From Aeromonas salmonicida subsp. salmonicida (GTDB taxonomy: Bacteria > Pseudomonadota > Gammaproteobacteria > Enterobacterales > Aeromonadaceae): a stretch of DNA of 64,000 nt. The notes beneath the pieces are model-generated. The model did not search any database, was not told the origin of the DNA, and saw only the letters and a list, made by a program, of their open reading frames with translations. The position numbers were made by a program, and so were the translations under genes. The stretch covers positions 25,475 through 89,474 of the forward strand of contig NZ_LSGW01000078.1 in NCBI RefSeq assembly GCF_001643305.1. The letters are read 5' to 3'. Positions 49,601-58,352 of this stretch are shown one piece after another (within the stretch, counting starts at the first letter, position 1; every line of letters starts with the position of its first letter).

Positions 49601-51525
49601 AGACCACCGACTTCACCTGCGTAGGGGTGGGTGACATGGCCGGCGACGTGTTCGGCAACGGCATGCTGCTCTCCGAGCACACCCAGCTGGTGGGTGCGTT
49701 CAACCATATGCACATCTTCATCGACCCGACCCCCGATGCAGCCAAGAGCTTCGTCGAACGCAAGCGCCTGTTCGAACTGCCTGGCTCCAGCTGGGATGAT
49801 TACAACCGTGACCTCATCTCGGCAGGGGGTGGAATCTTCCTGCGCTCGGCCAAGTCCATCAAGCTGAGCCCGCAGATCCAGACACTGCTTGGTACCGACA
49901 AGGCCAGCATGGCCCCGAACGAGCTGATCAAGGCGCTGCTCTGTCTGAATGTGGACCTGCTCTGGAACGGCGGTATCGGTACCTATGTGAAGAGCGCCCG
50001 CGAGAGCGACGCCGAAGTGGGGGATCGCAGCAATGATGTACTGCGGGTCAATGGTCGCGACCTGCGTGCTCGCATCGTCGGCGAGGGTGGCAACCTGGGC
50101 TTTACCCAGCTCGGTCGGGTGGAATACGCCAGCCAGGGTGGGCGCATCAACACCGACTTCACCGACAACGTGGGCGGGGTGGATTGCTCCGACAACGAGG
50201 TCAACATCAAGATCCTGCTCAACCAGCTGGTGGCTGCCGGTGATATGACCCTCAAGCAGCGTAACCAGATGTTGTATGAGATGACCGACGATGTAGCGCA
50301 AATTGTCATTACCAACGCCTACCGCCAGTCCCAGTCCATCTCGGTCACCAGTTTCCGTGGCACCGAGCAACTGAAAGAGCAGCAACGCTTCATCCAGGGG
50401 CTGGAGCGCGAAGGCAAGCTGGATCGGGGGCTGGAGTTCCTGCCATCCGATGAGGAGCTGTCCGAGCGGATGGCGGCAGGGCAGGGCTTGACCCGACCCG
50501 AGCTGGCGGTGCTGGTGGCTTATGGCAAGATGGTGCTCAAGGAGCAGCTCAACTGCCCTGAGATAACCGAGGAGCCTTTCCTGGCCAACATGCTGGTCAC
50601 CAGCTTCCCGGCCAAGTTGCAGCAGCAGTTTGGTGCAGCGCTTGCCCAGCACCCGCTGCGTGGCGAAATCATTGCGACCCGGGTGGCCAACATGCTGGTC
50701 AACGACATGGGGCTCAACTTCGCCAGCCGGATGAAGGACGAGACCGGTGCCTCTGTGGCGGAAGTGGCTTGCTGCTTCGCCATGGCCCGTGAGGTGTTTG
50801 GCCTGGGGGCCCTGTGGCGTGACATCGAAGGGTGTGACAACCTGGTGGATGCCCAGACCCAGCTCGAGCTGATGTTCTACAGCCGCCGCATTGTGCGTCG
50901 TGCTACTCGCTGGTTCCTGCGTGCCCGCAATCGCAGCTGGAGCATCGCTGAGAACATCGCTTTCTTCCGCCCGGCGTTCGAGACCCTGGGCTCGCACCTC
51001 TATGAGGTGATGGACGAGAGTGAAGTGGTAGAGCACAGCCAGGCCGTGGCAGCCCTGGTGGCCAGACAAGTGCCCGAGTCCATCGCCCGTCAGGTGGCCC
51101 ACATGAGCAGCCTCTTCTCCAGCCTGGATCTGGCGCAGATTGCCGCTGAGCACAAGACCGACATACTGCGTGCCGCCAATGTCTACTATCGTCTCGGTGC
51201 CAAGCTGGATCTGCACTGGTTCCTTGAGCAGATCAACCATCAGCCGGTGGGCAACCACTGGCAGGCAATGGCACGGGCATCGTTCCGTGAAGATCTGGAC
51301 TGGCAGCAACGCAGTCTCACATCTGTGGTACTGGAAGGGTGCAAAGAGCAGGGAGAATGCGCTACCATACTGGCCGACTGGATTTCGGAGCATGAGCAAC
51401 TCTTGTCCCGTTGGACCCATATGTTGGCCGACTTCAAGACCACGAGTACCCACGAGTTCGCCAAGTTCTCGGTGGCCTTGCGAGAGTTGAACCTGCTCCA
51501 GTTGAATTGCCGAACCTCGGCATAA
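46684..51525 (+). CDS. gdhB: NAD-specific glutamate dehydrogenase, large type
   Basis: A 1,613-aa enzyme of the 180-kDa NAD-GDH class, which oxidises glutamate to 2-oxoglutarate and ammonia. A long N-terminal regulatory region with ACT-like modules (about 1-700) precedes the catalytic core, which includes [23 protein letters not shown] with the substrate Lys in [12 protein letters not shown], the NAD-binding part [10 protein letters not shown]...[10 protein letters not shown], and a C-terminal helical region. The start [15 protein letters not shown] with AAGGA upstream was chosen over a frame that extends into the leader. A terminator begins 5 nt after the stop and pyrD starts 46 nt after it. 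Confidence 0.96.
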   Translation: [1613 protein letters not shown]

Positions 51526-51530
51526 CCCCG

Positions 51531-51560
51531 AAAGCCCCGGCCAGTTGCCGGGGCTTTTTT
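51531..51560 (+). terminator. Terminator between gdhB and pyrD, possibly an attenuator
   Basis: An 11-bp stem AAAGCCCCGGC (51531-51541) with 51547-51557, a 5-nt loop and six T. It begins 5 nt after the gdhB stop, and the pyrD ribosome binding site AAGGAG (51561-51566) starts right after the T-run. Any pyrD transcript must pass through it unless a promoter lies within. Confidence 0.85.
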
Positions 51561-51571
51561 AAGGAGCAAAA

Positions 51572-52582
51572 ATGTTGTACCCCCTCGCCAGGCATTTCTT
51601 GTTCAAGTTCAATCCCGAACAGGCACACGATCTCTCCATCAAATATTTGCCCCGCCTTCTCGGTACGCCACTTGATTGTTTCTTCCGCCATTCATTGCCC
51701 AAACGCCCCGTCACTGTCATGGGGCTTTATTTTGCCAATCCGGTCGGATTGGCAGCCGGGCTGGATAAAGACGGGGAGTGCATCGATGCATTTGGGGCCA
51801 TGGGGTTTGGCTTTATAGAAGTCGGTACCGTCACCCCCAAACCCCAGAGTGGCAATGACAAGCCCCGTCTGTTCCGGGTTATTCCGGCAGAGGGGATCAT
51901 CAACCGCATGGGATTCAACAACAAGGGTGTCGATCATCTGGTGGCGCAGGTCAAGAAAGCCAAATACCAGGGTGTCATCGGCATCAATATCGGGAAGAAC
52001 AAAGACACTCCCATAGAGCAGGGCAAAGACGATTATCTGATCTGCATGGACAAGGTCTATGATCATGCCGGCTATATTGCCGTCAATATCTCTTCCCCCA
52101 ACACTCCGGGCCTGCGTTCGCTCCAATACGGTGATGCCCTCGATGAGTTGCTCGCAGCCCTCAAAGTGCGTCAGCAAGAGCTGGCCGCCCAATATAAAAA
52201 GTACGTGCCGCTCGCCGTTAAAATTGCACCGGACTTGAGTCTGGATGAAATTAATCAGGTCGCTGCATCCTTGATCAAAAACGGGATCGATGGCGTTATT
52301 GCCACCAATACCACCCTGGATCGGGAGATGATCTATGACATGCCCCATGCCGGTGAAGCCGGTGGCCTCAGTGGGCGTCCGTTGCAGCACAAGAGCACAG
52401 AGGTTATTCGCCAGCTGGCCAAGGCTCTGGACGGTGCTCTGCCCATCATAGGGGTAGGGGGTATCGACAGCGCCATGGCTGCGCGGGAGAAGCTCGCTGC
52501 GGGTGCCAGTTTGGTCCAGATTTATAGCGGCTTTATTTATAAGGGCCCGAGTCTGGTCAAAGAAATTGTGACTCATATTTAA
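51572..52582 (+). CDS. pyrD: Dihydroorotate dehydrogenase, quinone type
   Basis: A 336-aa class 2 enzyme, on the inner membrane face, passing electrons from dihydroorotate to quinone in pyrimidine synthesis. The N-terminal amphipathic helix ([21 protein letters not shown]) anchors it. The FMN/active-site motifs include [36 protein letters not shown] with the catalytic Ser region, VKIAPDL, GLSGRPL and GVGGI. AAGGAG precedes the ATG by 5 nt. zapC follows, as in E. coli. Confidence 0.98.
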   Translation: MLYPLARHFLFKFNPEQAHDLSIKYLPRLLGTPLDCFFRHSLPKRPVTVMGLYFANPVGLAAGLDKDGECIDAFGAMGFGFIEVGTVTPKPQSGNDKPRLFRVIPAEGIINRMGFNNKGVDHLVAQVKKAKYQGVIGINIGKNKDTPIEQGKDDYLICMDKVYDHAGYIAVNISSPNTPGLRSLQYGDALDELLAALKVRQQELAAQYKKYVPLAVKIAPDLSLDEINQVAASLIKNGIDGVIATNTTLDREMIYDMPHAGEAGGLSGRPLQHKSTEVIRQLAKALDGALPIIGVGGIDSAMAAREKLAAGASLVQIYSGFIYKGPSLVKEIVTHI

Positions 52583-52591
52583 GAAATAAAC

Positions 52592-52667
52592 GGGTGCCCT
52601 TTATTTAAAGTTGCTGAAATTCTCGACATGGAATAAAGTCGAGTAACGACTTTCAGTAAGGGCACCC
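52592..52667 (+). promoter_or_regulatory. Nested hairpin in the zapC leader that covers the ribosome binding site
   Basis: Three nested helices can form: 10 bp GGGTGCCCTT (52592-52601) with AAGGGCACCC (52658-52667); 6 bp CTGAAA (52614-52619) with TTTCAG (52651-52656); and 6 bp CTCGAC (52622-52627) with GTCGAG (52638-52643). The outer 3' arm contains the Shine-Dalgarno AAGGG, ending 2-7 nt before the zapC ATG. No T-run follows, so it is not a terminator. Translational control of zapC is inferred. Confidence 0.6.
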
Positions 52668-52669
52668 CC

Positions 52670-53206
52670 ATGTGTATCCAACCCAATGACAATTGGCAGT
52701 GGCATTATGATGCTCATGATGATCGTCTGATGCTGGATTTATCCGATCGCATGATATTCGCGACCGAATATAAAGGGCGACAATTGGTGCCCAGCTCCTT
52801 CACCACTCAGCCTTTTTGTGTGGATGATGCTGCCCTCTATTATCAATTGATGGACAAAGTTGTCGAACTCGACTGGAGTACGCCACATCAGGTCCAGCTG
52901 GTACTCAATGCCATCGCTGTCAGTCGCTTTTATAAACCACTGATGCCACAAAGCTGGTTCTTTGGTGAGGTCCACCCCTTTATTATTCCTGAAACCGGAT
53001 CCTTGGTGTGCATGAATACACCTCATGGCAAGGGGGAGTTCATGGTGATCGAAGCAGGTGAACAGGCCAGCGTGTGCCTCAATCTGACCGAGGATCTGAT
53101 ACTGACAACCAGCAAGAACCTGCCGCGCTTTGGTGTGATCAAGGTGATGAACAACCGCATGACCGCCAGAGTTGCAACCCAGACACAATATCGTCAGGTG
53201 AGCTGA
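52670..53206 (+). CDS. zapC: Cell division protein ZapC
   Basis: A 178-aa FtsZ-ring-associated protein that promotes FtsZ bundling. The first residues, MCIQPNDNWQWHYDAHDDRLMLDL, and later PFCVDDAALYY, LVLNAIAVSRFYKPLMPQSW and VIKVMNNRMTARV match E. coli ZapC in order, and pyrD lies upstream as in E. coli. Its start lies 3 nt after the arm of a strong leader hairpin, which may restrict translation. Confidence 0.93.
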   Translation: MCIQPNDNWQWHYDAHDDRLMLDLSDRMIFATEYKGRQLVPSSFTTQPFCVDDAALYYQLMDKVVELDWSTPHQVQLVLNAIAVSRFYKPLMPQSWFFGEVHPFIIPETGSLVCMNTPHGKGEFMVIEAGEQASVCLNLTEDLILTTSKNLPRFGVIKVMNNRMTARVATQTQYRQVS

Positions 53207-53349
53207 CACCCATCCAAGTAAACGTGCTTAATATTTAGTCTGATTTTGCTCGTCCGATATTTTTTTGCTCCCTTTGTTGTTGCTCCTCAATGCCCCTCCT
53301 ATTTGGTGAATAGCCCTTTTCTGTCGCGCCATAGTACTTTTTGCCTAAC

Positions 53350-53482
53350 AAAAAAGCCCTCCTACCAAACATGATAAGAGGGCGTAAAACACACACGACA
53401 GAAGGAATGGATGGTTTGTTTCAACAGCCGGGTCATGTTAGAGGGAATTGTTTCTTCTGAAACCTGACAGATATGACAGTCC
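53350..53482 (-). ncRNA. Candidate small RNA, unit A (minus strand)
   Basis: The minus strand ends in an intrinsic terminator: GCCCTC (53383-53378) pairs with GAGGGC (53361-53356), followed by six T (53355-53350). About 80 nt upstream lies the conserved 20-mer whose plus-strand form is CCTGACAGATATGACAGTCC (53463-53482). The same arrangement, with similar sequence before the terminator (CTTCTGTCGTGTGTGTTTTACG), recurs in unit B. No good ORF or clear promoter was found. Call: two related sRNA-like units; the 5' end is unknown. Confidence 0.45.
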
Positions 53483-53513
53483 GGCATAAATAGGCTATCG
53501 CTAGCCAGCGCCC

Positions 53514-53642
53514 AAAAAATAGCCCTCCCGGTTTACGGACGATAACGGGAGGGCAAAACACGGGGTTACAGAAAGGACTTGCTCTGTCGGAAAGATAATA
53601 ACGCAATGAGTTTTGTTTGACGCCTGTCAGATATGGCAATCC
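53514..53642 (-). ncRNA. Candidate small RNA, unit B (minus strand)
   Basis: On the minus strand GCCCTCCCG (53554-53546) pairs with CGGGAGGGC (53530-53522) and is followed within 2 nt by six T (53519-53514). Upstream is the 20-mer CCTGTCAGATATGGCAATCC (53623-53642, plus form), 17/20 identical to unit A. The stretch before the terminator (CCTTTCTGT...CGTGTTTTGCCCTC) also matches unit A. The two units are about 160 bp apart and lie tail to head, like a diverged duplication. Confidence 0.45.
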
Positions 53643-53922
53643 CTGTGAAGAACGGTAGGCCATTCATACCCGGATATAGAAGCCATTACCTAGCGTCTTG
53701 CTCTGACGAGGCAATGAATATCCGGGACCATCTGATGACCGCTCGTCTATAGCTGACCCACAAGCTGACCCACATGAGCATCACATCTCCATCAGGTTCC
53801 TATATGTCAATTGGCCAAGCCTTCTTGCGTATGCCAGATAAATGGGGGGTGGGGAGCAAGCTGGCCTGTACCTGTCTGTCGCGCCAGCGCGAAGCTTTTG
53901 CTGCTCCGGATCGGCTCTTAAG
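53643..53922. other. Gene-free interval with extended hairpin and 12-bp tandem duplication
   Basis: A 9-bp inverted repeat CCCGGATAT (53669-53677) with ATATCCGGG (53719-53727) encloses inner pairings CATT/AATG and CGTC/GACG, giving a long imperfect stem-loop. AGCTGACCCACA is duplicated in tandem at 53751-53774. Neither has a recognised function. Confidence 0.45.
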
Positions 53923-53928
53923 GTATAA
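53923..53928 (+). promoter_or_regulatory. -10 promoter element of rlmL
   Basis: TATAAT lies 36 bp upstream of the chosen rlmL start. The in-frame ATG at 53928 overlaps this box and is therefore unlikely to be used. Confidence 0.6.
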
Positions 53929-53963
53929 TGCGGCACTATTTTTATGGCATCCCCGTGAGCGTG

Positions 53964-56123
53964 ATGAAAGAATTTTTTGCAACCTGCCCCAAGGGGCTGG
54001 AAAACCTGTTGGCCGACGAGCTGACCACCCTGGGCGCAGAGCAGGTCCGTGAGACTGTCGCCGGCGTTCACTTCAAAGGCGAACTGGCCATTGGTTACAA
54101 GGCCTGTCTGTGGAGCCGTTTTGCTTCCCGCATCGTGTTGGTGCTGTCCGAATTCCAGATGAACGACGATCTGGATCTCTATCTGGGCGCCCACACTATC
54201 CCCTGGGAAGAGCACTTCTCCGGCACCTCCACCATAGCGGTGGACTTTACCGGTACCAACCCCGCCATTCGCAATACCCAGTACGGTGCGCTGAAGATCA
54301 AGGATGCCATTGTTGATCGCTTCACCAAGCGCGGTCATGTGCGCCCGGATGTGGACAAAAAGGCGCCGGATATTCGCATCATGGCGCATCTGGGCAAAGG
54401 CAAGGCCAATATCACGCTGGACTTGTCAGGCCCGGCGCTGCACCAACGTTTCTATCGTCAGGGCACAGGCGAAGCACCGCTCAAAGAGAACCTGGCCTGT
54501 GCCATGATTGCCCGTAGCGGCTGGGCCGGTGAGCCCATGATGGACCCCATGTGTGGTTCCGGCACCTTGCTGATCGAAGCGGCCTTCATCGCCGCCGACA
54601 TGGCGCCGGCGCTGCGCCGCGAGCGCTTCGGTTTCGATCGCTGGCTGCAACACGATAGCGAACTCTGGCAGAGCCTGATGATGGAAGCCCAGGTGCGCGC
54701 CAAGCGTGGCATGCAACGCTGCGAAGTTAAGTTGTTTGGCTGCGATGCCGACCCCCGTGTGCTCATGAAAGCCCGCGACAACGCCAAGGCGGCCGGTGTG
54801 GCCCACCTCATCACCTTTAAGCAAGCCGATGTGACCCAGCTTGAAAATCCGCTGCCGATGCCAGCCGTTGTTGAAGGGGAAGTGAGTCAGGAGGAAGCCC
54901 GTCAAGTCGGCATGCTTATCTCCAACCCGCCCTATGGCGAGCGTCTCGGCGAGTTTCCGGCCTTGCTCGAAGTGCATCAGGCACTCGGCGATGCCTTGCG
55001 TCGTGGCTTCCAGGGCTGGCGTGTCTCGATTCTCTCTGCCTCGCCCGAGCTGCTGAGCTGTCTGCGTCTGCGTGCCGACAAGCAATATCGTCTGTTCAAC
55101 GGGGCGCTTGAATGTCAGCTGCGCAACTACCAGATTGCGCTGGACTCCGTGGCCTCCCAGAAAGAGGTGGCGCAGGACTTTGCCAACCGTCTGCGCAAGA
55201 ATCTTAAAACCCTCGAGAAATGGGCGAGCAAAGAGGGCATCGACTGCTACCGCCTCTACGATGCGGACTTGCCGGAATACAATGCTGCCATCGACCGCTA
55301 TCAGGATTACCTGGTGGTGCAGGAGTACGCCGCGCCCAAAGACATCCCCGCCCAGAAGACCCGCCAGCGTCTGCTCGACATGGTGCAGGCCGCCATCAAG
55401 GTGACCGGCATGGACGGCGAGAAGGTGATCCTGAAGGTGCGCGAGCGTCAGGAGGGCAAACAGCAGTATCAGAAGCTCGCCGCAGAGCAGCACCGGATGG
55501 AAGTGCAGGAGTACGGTGCCCGTCTTTGGGTCAACCTCTACGACTACCTGGATACCGGCCTTTTCCTTGACCACCGTCAGACTCGCCGCATGCTGGGCCA
55601 GATGGCCAAGGGCAAGCGCTTCCTGAACCTGTTTGCCTATACCGGCAGTGCCACAGTGCATGCGGGTCTGGGCGGTGCCAGCGAGACCACCACGGTCGAC
55701 ATGTCTCACACCTATCTGAACTGGGCGCAGGACAACATGCGTCTCAACTCGCTGGTGGGCCGTCAGCACAAGTTTGTTCAGGCTGATTGCCTGAAGTGGC
55801 TGTCGGAAGCGGATGATCAGTACGACCTCATCTTCATCGATCCGCCCACCTTCTCCAACTCCAAGCGGATGGACGAGAGCTTCGATGTGCAGCGCGATCA
55901 CCTGCTGCTGATGCAGCACCTGAAGCGCCTGCTGGCGGCCGATGGCACCCTGGTGTTCTCCAACAACAAGCGTCACTTCAAGATGGATCTGGCCGGGCTC
56001 GAGGCTGCTGGCCTCAAGGCGCAGAACATTACGAGCAAGACCCGACCGAAGGACTTCGAGCGCAACCAGCATATCCATAACTGCTGGATCATCACCCACG
56101 CCGAGGCGCCAGCGGAGGCTTGA
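53964..56123 (+). CDS. rlmL: 23S rRNA methyltransferase RlmL/RlmK fusion
   Basis: A bifunctional 719-aa enzyme that makes m2G2445 and m7G2069 in 23S rRNA. The start [16 protein letters not shown] agrees with E. coli. A THUMP domain (about 45-155) is followed by the RlmL methyltransferase ([25 protein letters not shown], about 160-400) and the C-terminal RlmK methyltransferase ([27 protein letters not shown]). Both SAM motifs are intact. The stop overlaps the ATG of the glutaredoxin-like gene. Confidence 0.97.
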   Translation: MKEFFATCPKGLENLLADELTTLGAEQVRETVAGVHFKGELAIGYKACLWSRFASRIVLVLSEFQMNDDLDLYLGAHTIPWEEHFSGTSTIAVDFTGTNPAIRNTQYGALKIKDAIVDRFTKRGHVRPDVDKKAPDIRIMAHLGKGKANITLDLSGPALHQRFYRQGTGEAPLKENLACAMIARSGWAGEPMMDPMCGSGTLLIEAAFIAADMAPALRRERFGFDRWLQHDSELWQSLMMEAQVRAKRGMQRCEVKLFGCDADPRVLMKARDNAKAAGVAHLITFKQADVTQLENPLPMPAVVEGEVSQEEARQVGMLISNPPYGERLGEFPALLEVHQALGDALRRGFQGWRVSILSASPELLSCLRLRADKQYRLFNGALECQLRNYQIALDSVASQKEVAQDFANRLRKNLKTLEKWASKEGIDCYRLYDADLPEYNAAIDRYQDYLVVQEYAAPKDIPAQKTRQRLLDMVQAAIKVTGMDGEKVILKVRERQEGKQQYQKLAAEQHRMEVQEYGARLWVNLYDYLDTGLFLDHRQTRRMLGQMAKGKRFLNLFAYTGSATVHAGLGGASETTTVDMSHTYLNWAQDNMRLNSLVGRQHKFVQADCLKWLSEADDQYDLIFIDPPTFSNSKRMDESFDVQRDHLLLMQHLKRLLAADGTLVFSNNKRHFKMDLAGLEAAGLKAQNITSKTRPKDFERNQHIHNCWIITHAEAPAEA

Positions 56124-56362
56124 TGCTGACCCTGTTTCACACCGACGGCTGCCACCTGTGCGAACAGGCATGGCAGCTGGTGGAAGAGGCCGGAATGGCC
56201 AGCCAGACCCGCCAGTGCGACATCATCAATGATGCCGAATGGCTCGCTGCTTATCGGGTACGCATTCCGGTGCTGCGCGATGAGGCCGGCCGCGAGCTGG
56301 GCTGGCCCTTTACGTTGGCAGAACTCGGTGTCTGGGTAACTGCGCAGGCCAGTCACGGCTGA
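56123..56362 (+). CDS. Glutaredoxin-like protein
   Basis: A 79-aa thioredoxin-fold protein of the short glutaredoxin-like family (DUF836-type). [19 protein letters not shown] carries a CxxC redox motif (CHLC), and RIPVLRDEAGRELGWPF supplies the cis-Pro loop. Its ATG overlaps the rlmL stop (TGATG), so it is translationally coupled. It probably exchanges thiols in the cytoplasm; the partner is unknown. It fits between rlmL and uup, where E. coli has no such gene. Confidence 0.88.
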   Translation: MLTLFHTDGCHLCEQAWQLVEEAGMASQTRQCDIINDAEWLAAYRVRIPVLRDEAGRELGWPFTLAELGVWVTAQASHG

Positions 56363-56374
56363 GCACGAATAGAG

Positions 56375-56411
56375 AAAAAGGGGGGCAGAGAGTATCTGGC
56401 CCCGCTTTTTT
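56375..56411 (+). terminator. Intrinsic terminator before uup
   Basis: A 12-bp stem with one mismatch (56375-56386 with 56399-56410), a 12-nt loop and six T. It ends 23 bp before the uup ATG. Confidence 0.8.
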
Positions 56412-56433
56412 CATCAGGTAATAAGGAAGAAAC

Positions 56434-58344
56434 ATGGCTTTATTAACATTGCACGGCGCTTGTCTGTCGTTCAGTGATTTCCCGCTGCTCGACAATGCCG
56501 AGCTCAGCATTGAGCGCGGTGAGCGTCTCTGTCTGGTCGGGCGCAACGGGGCGGGCAAGTCCACCCTGATGAAGATCATTGCCGGCGAACTGCCGCTCGA
56601 TGACGGGCGCATGGTACAGCAGCAGGATCTGAAAGTGACTCGCCTCGAGCAGGATCCGCCTGCATCGAGTGACCTCACTGTGTTTGACTACACGGCCGAA
56701 GGGCTGGCCGGTGTCGGCGAGCTGCTCAAGAAGTATCACCATATCTCCATGGAGCTGGCCCACGATCCGAGCGATGCCAACATACGCATCATGAGCGATC
56801 TGCAAGAACAGCTCGACTATCAGAATGGCTGGCAGTTCGAGACCCGCATCAGCCAGGTGCTGACCCTGCTGAACCTCGATCCCGACGCAACCCTGGACAG
56901 CCTGTCCGGTGGCTGGTTGCGTAAAGTGGCCCTGGCCCGTGCGCTGGCCTGCGATCCGGATCTGCTGCTGCTCGATGAGCCGACCAACCACCTGGATATC
57001 GAAGCCATCAACTGGCTGGAAGATTTCCTCAAGGATTTTCGCGGCGCCATCGTCTTCATTTCCCACGATCGGGAGTTCATCCACAAGCTGGCGACCCGGA
57101 TCATCGATCTCGACCGCGGCGTGATCACCTCCTGGCCTGGCAACTACGACGAATATCTGCAGGGCAAGGAAGAGGCACTGCGGGTTGAAGAGCTGCAACA
57201 TGCCGAGTTCGATCGCAAGCTGGCCCAGGAAGAGGTGTGGGTACGTCAGGGCATCAAGGCGCGCCGTACCCGCAACGAAGGGCGCGTTCGTGCCCTTGAG
57301 GCGATGCGGATGGAGCGTTCCCAGCGTCGCGAGCTGCAGGGCAAGGCCAAGCTGCAAATGGACGATGTGAATCGTTCTGGCAAGCTGGTGTTCGAAACCG
57401 AAGGGCTGGGGCTGGACTTCGGCGATCGTACTCTGTTCCAGGGGCTGGATCTGCAAGTGCTGCGTGGCGACAAGATCGCCCTGGTGGGGCCCAACGGTTG
57501 CGGCAAATCGACCCTCATCAAGCTGCTGCTGGGCCAACTCGAGCCCAGCCGTGGTCTGGTCAAGGGGGGCACCAAGCTGGAAGTGGCCTACTTTGACCAG
57601 TATCGCGATCAGCTCGATCCCGAGCAGACGGTGATGGACAACGTGGGGGAGGGCAAGCAGGAAGTGATGGTGCGCGGCCGTTCCCGTCACATTCTGGGTT
57701 ACCTGCAGGACTTCCTGTTTGAACCCAAGCGGGCACGTACCCCTGTGAAAGCCTTGTCAGGGGGCGAAAAAAACCGTTTACTGTTGGCCAAATTGTTCTT
57801 GAAGCCCAGTAATTTACTGATCCTCGATGAACCAACCAACGACCTGGATGTCGAAACGCTGGAATTGCTGGAAGAGCTGCTGGCGGACTATCCTGGCACC
57901 CTGTTGCTGGTCAGTCACGATCGTCGCTTTATCGACAATACAGTGACAGGTTGCTGGTTGTTTGAAGGGGATGGACGTATCAGCGATTACGTGGGCGGTT
58001 ATGCCGACATGATGGCGACGCGGGCCCAGCAGAGCACACAGCTGGCGGCAAAAGCGGCTCAGGTCAAAACGCCAGAGCCTGTCGCTGTGGCAAGCCCTGC
58101 TGCCTCTAAAGTCAAAAAACTCTCTTACAAGTTGCAGCTGGAGCTGGATAATCTACCAGCCCGACTGGAACAGCTGGAGACTGAGCTGAATGCCCTGCAG
58201 GCAGAGGTAAACCATCCCGGTTTCTTCGCGTTGCCGAGCGATCAAACCCAGCTCAAACTGGATGCCCTGAATGCAGCAGAGGCTGCATTGGAACAAGCCT
58301 TCTCCCGTTGGGAGGAGTTGGAAGCGTTGAAACATCAGGACTAA
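56434..58344 (+). CDS. uup: ABC-F ATPase Uup
   Basis: A 636-aa soluble ABC-F protein with two ATPase domains: Walker A GRNGAGKST and GPNGCGKST, signatures LSGGWLRKVALARAL and LSGGEKNRLLLAKL, Walker B LLLDEPTNHLD and LILDEPTNDLD. The domains are joined by a charged linker, and the C-terminal coiled coil (about 560-636) is the Uup-specific domain. In E. coli it affects precise transposon excision and ribosome function. GGAAGAAAC precedes the ATG. Confidence 0.97.
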   Translation: MALLTLHGACLSFSDFPLLDNAELSIERGERLCLVGRNGAGKSTLMKIIAGELPLDDGRMVQQQDLKVTRLEQDPPASSDLTVFDYTAEGLAGVGELLKKYHHISMELAHDPSDANIRIMSDLQEQLDYQNGWQFETRISQVLTLLNLDPDATLDSLSGGWLRKVALARALACDPDLLLLDEPTNHLDIEAINWLEDFLKDFRGAIVFISHDREFIHKLATRIIDLDRGVITSWPGNYDEYLQGKEEALRVEELQHAEFDRKLAQEEVWVRQGIKARRTRNEGRVRALEAMRMERSQRRELQGKAKLQMDDVNRSGKLVFETEGLGLDFGDRTLFQGLDLQVLRGDKIALVGPNGCGKSTLIKLLLGQLEPSRGLVKGGTKLEVAYFDQYRDQLDPEQTVMDNVGEGKQEVMVRGRSRHILGYLQDFLFEPKRARTPVKALSGGEKNRLLLAKLFLKPSNLLILDEPTNDLDVETLELLEELLADYPGTLLLVSHDRRFIDNTVTGCWLFEGDGRISDYVGGYADMMATRAQQSTQLAAKAAQVKTPEPVAVASPAASKVKKLSYKLQLELDNLPARLEQLETELNALQAEVNHPGFFALPSDQTQLKLDALNAAEAALEQAFSRWEELEALKHQD

Positions 58345-58352
58345 GGAAGTAG

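Noticed and set aside
48499..51453. A 984-codon open frame antisense to the glutamate dehydrogenase gene
   Set aside because: Antisense to a highly conserved gene with strong codon bias; His- and Gln-rich translation typical of shadows.
53433..53663. A 76-codon ORF on the minus strand across the sRNA-like units
   Set aside because: It crosses the terminator of unit B, has no ribosome binding site and is interrupted relative to the repeat structure.
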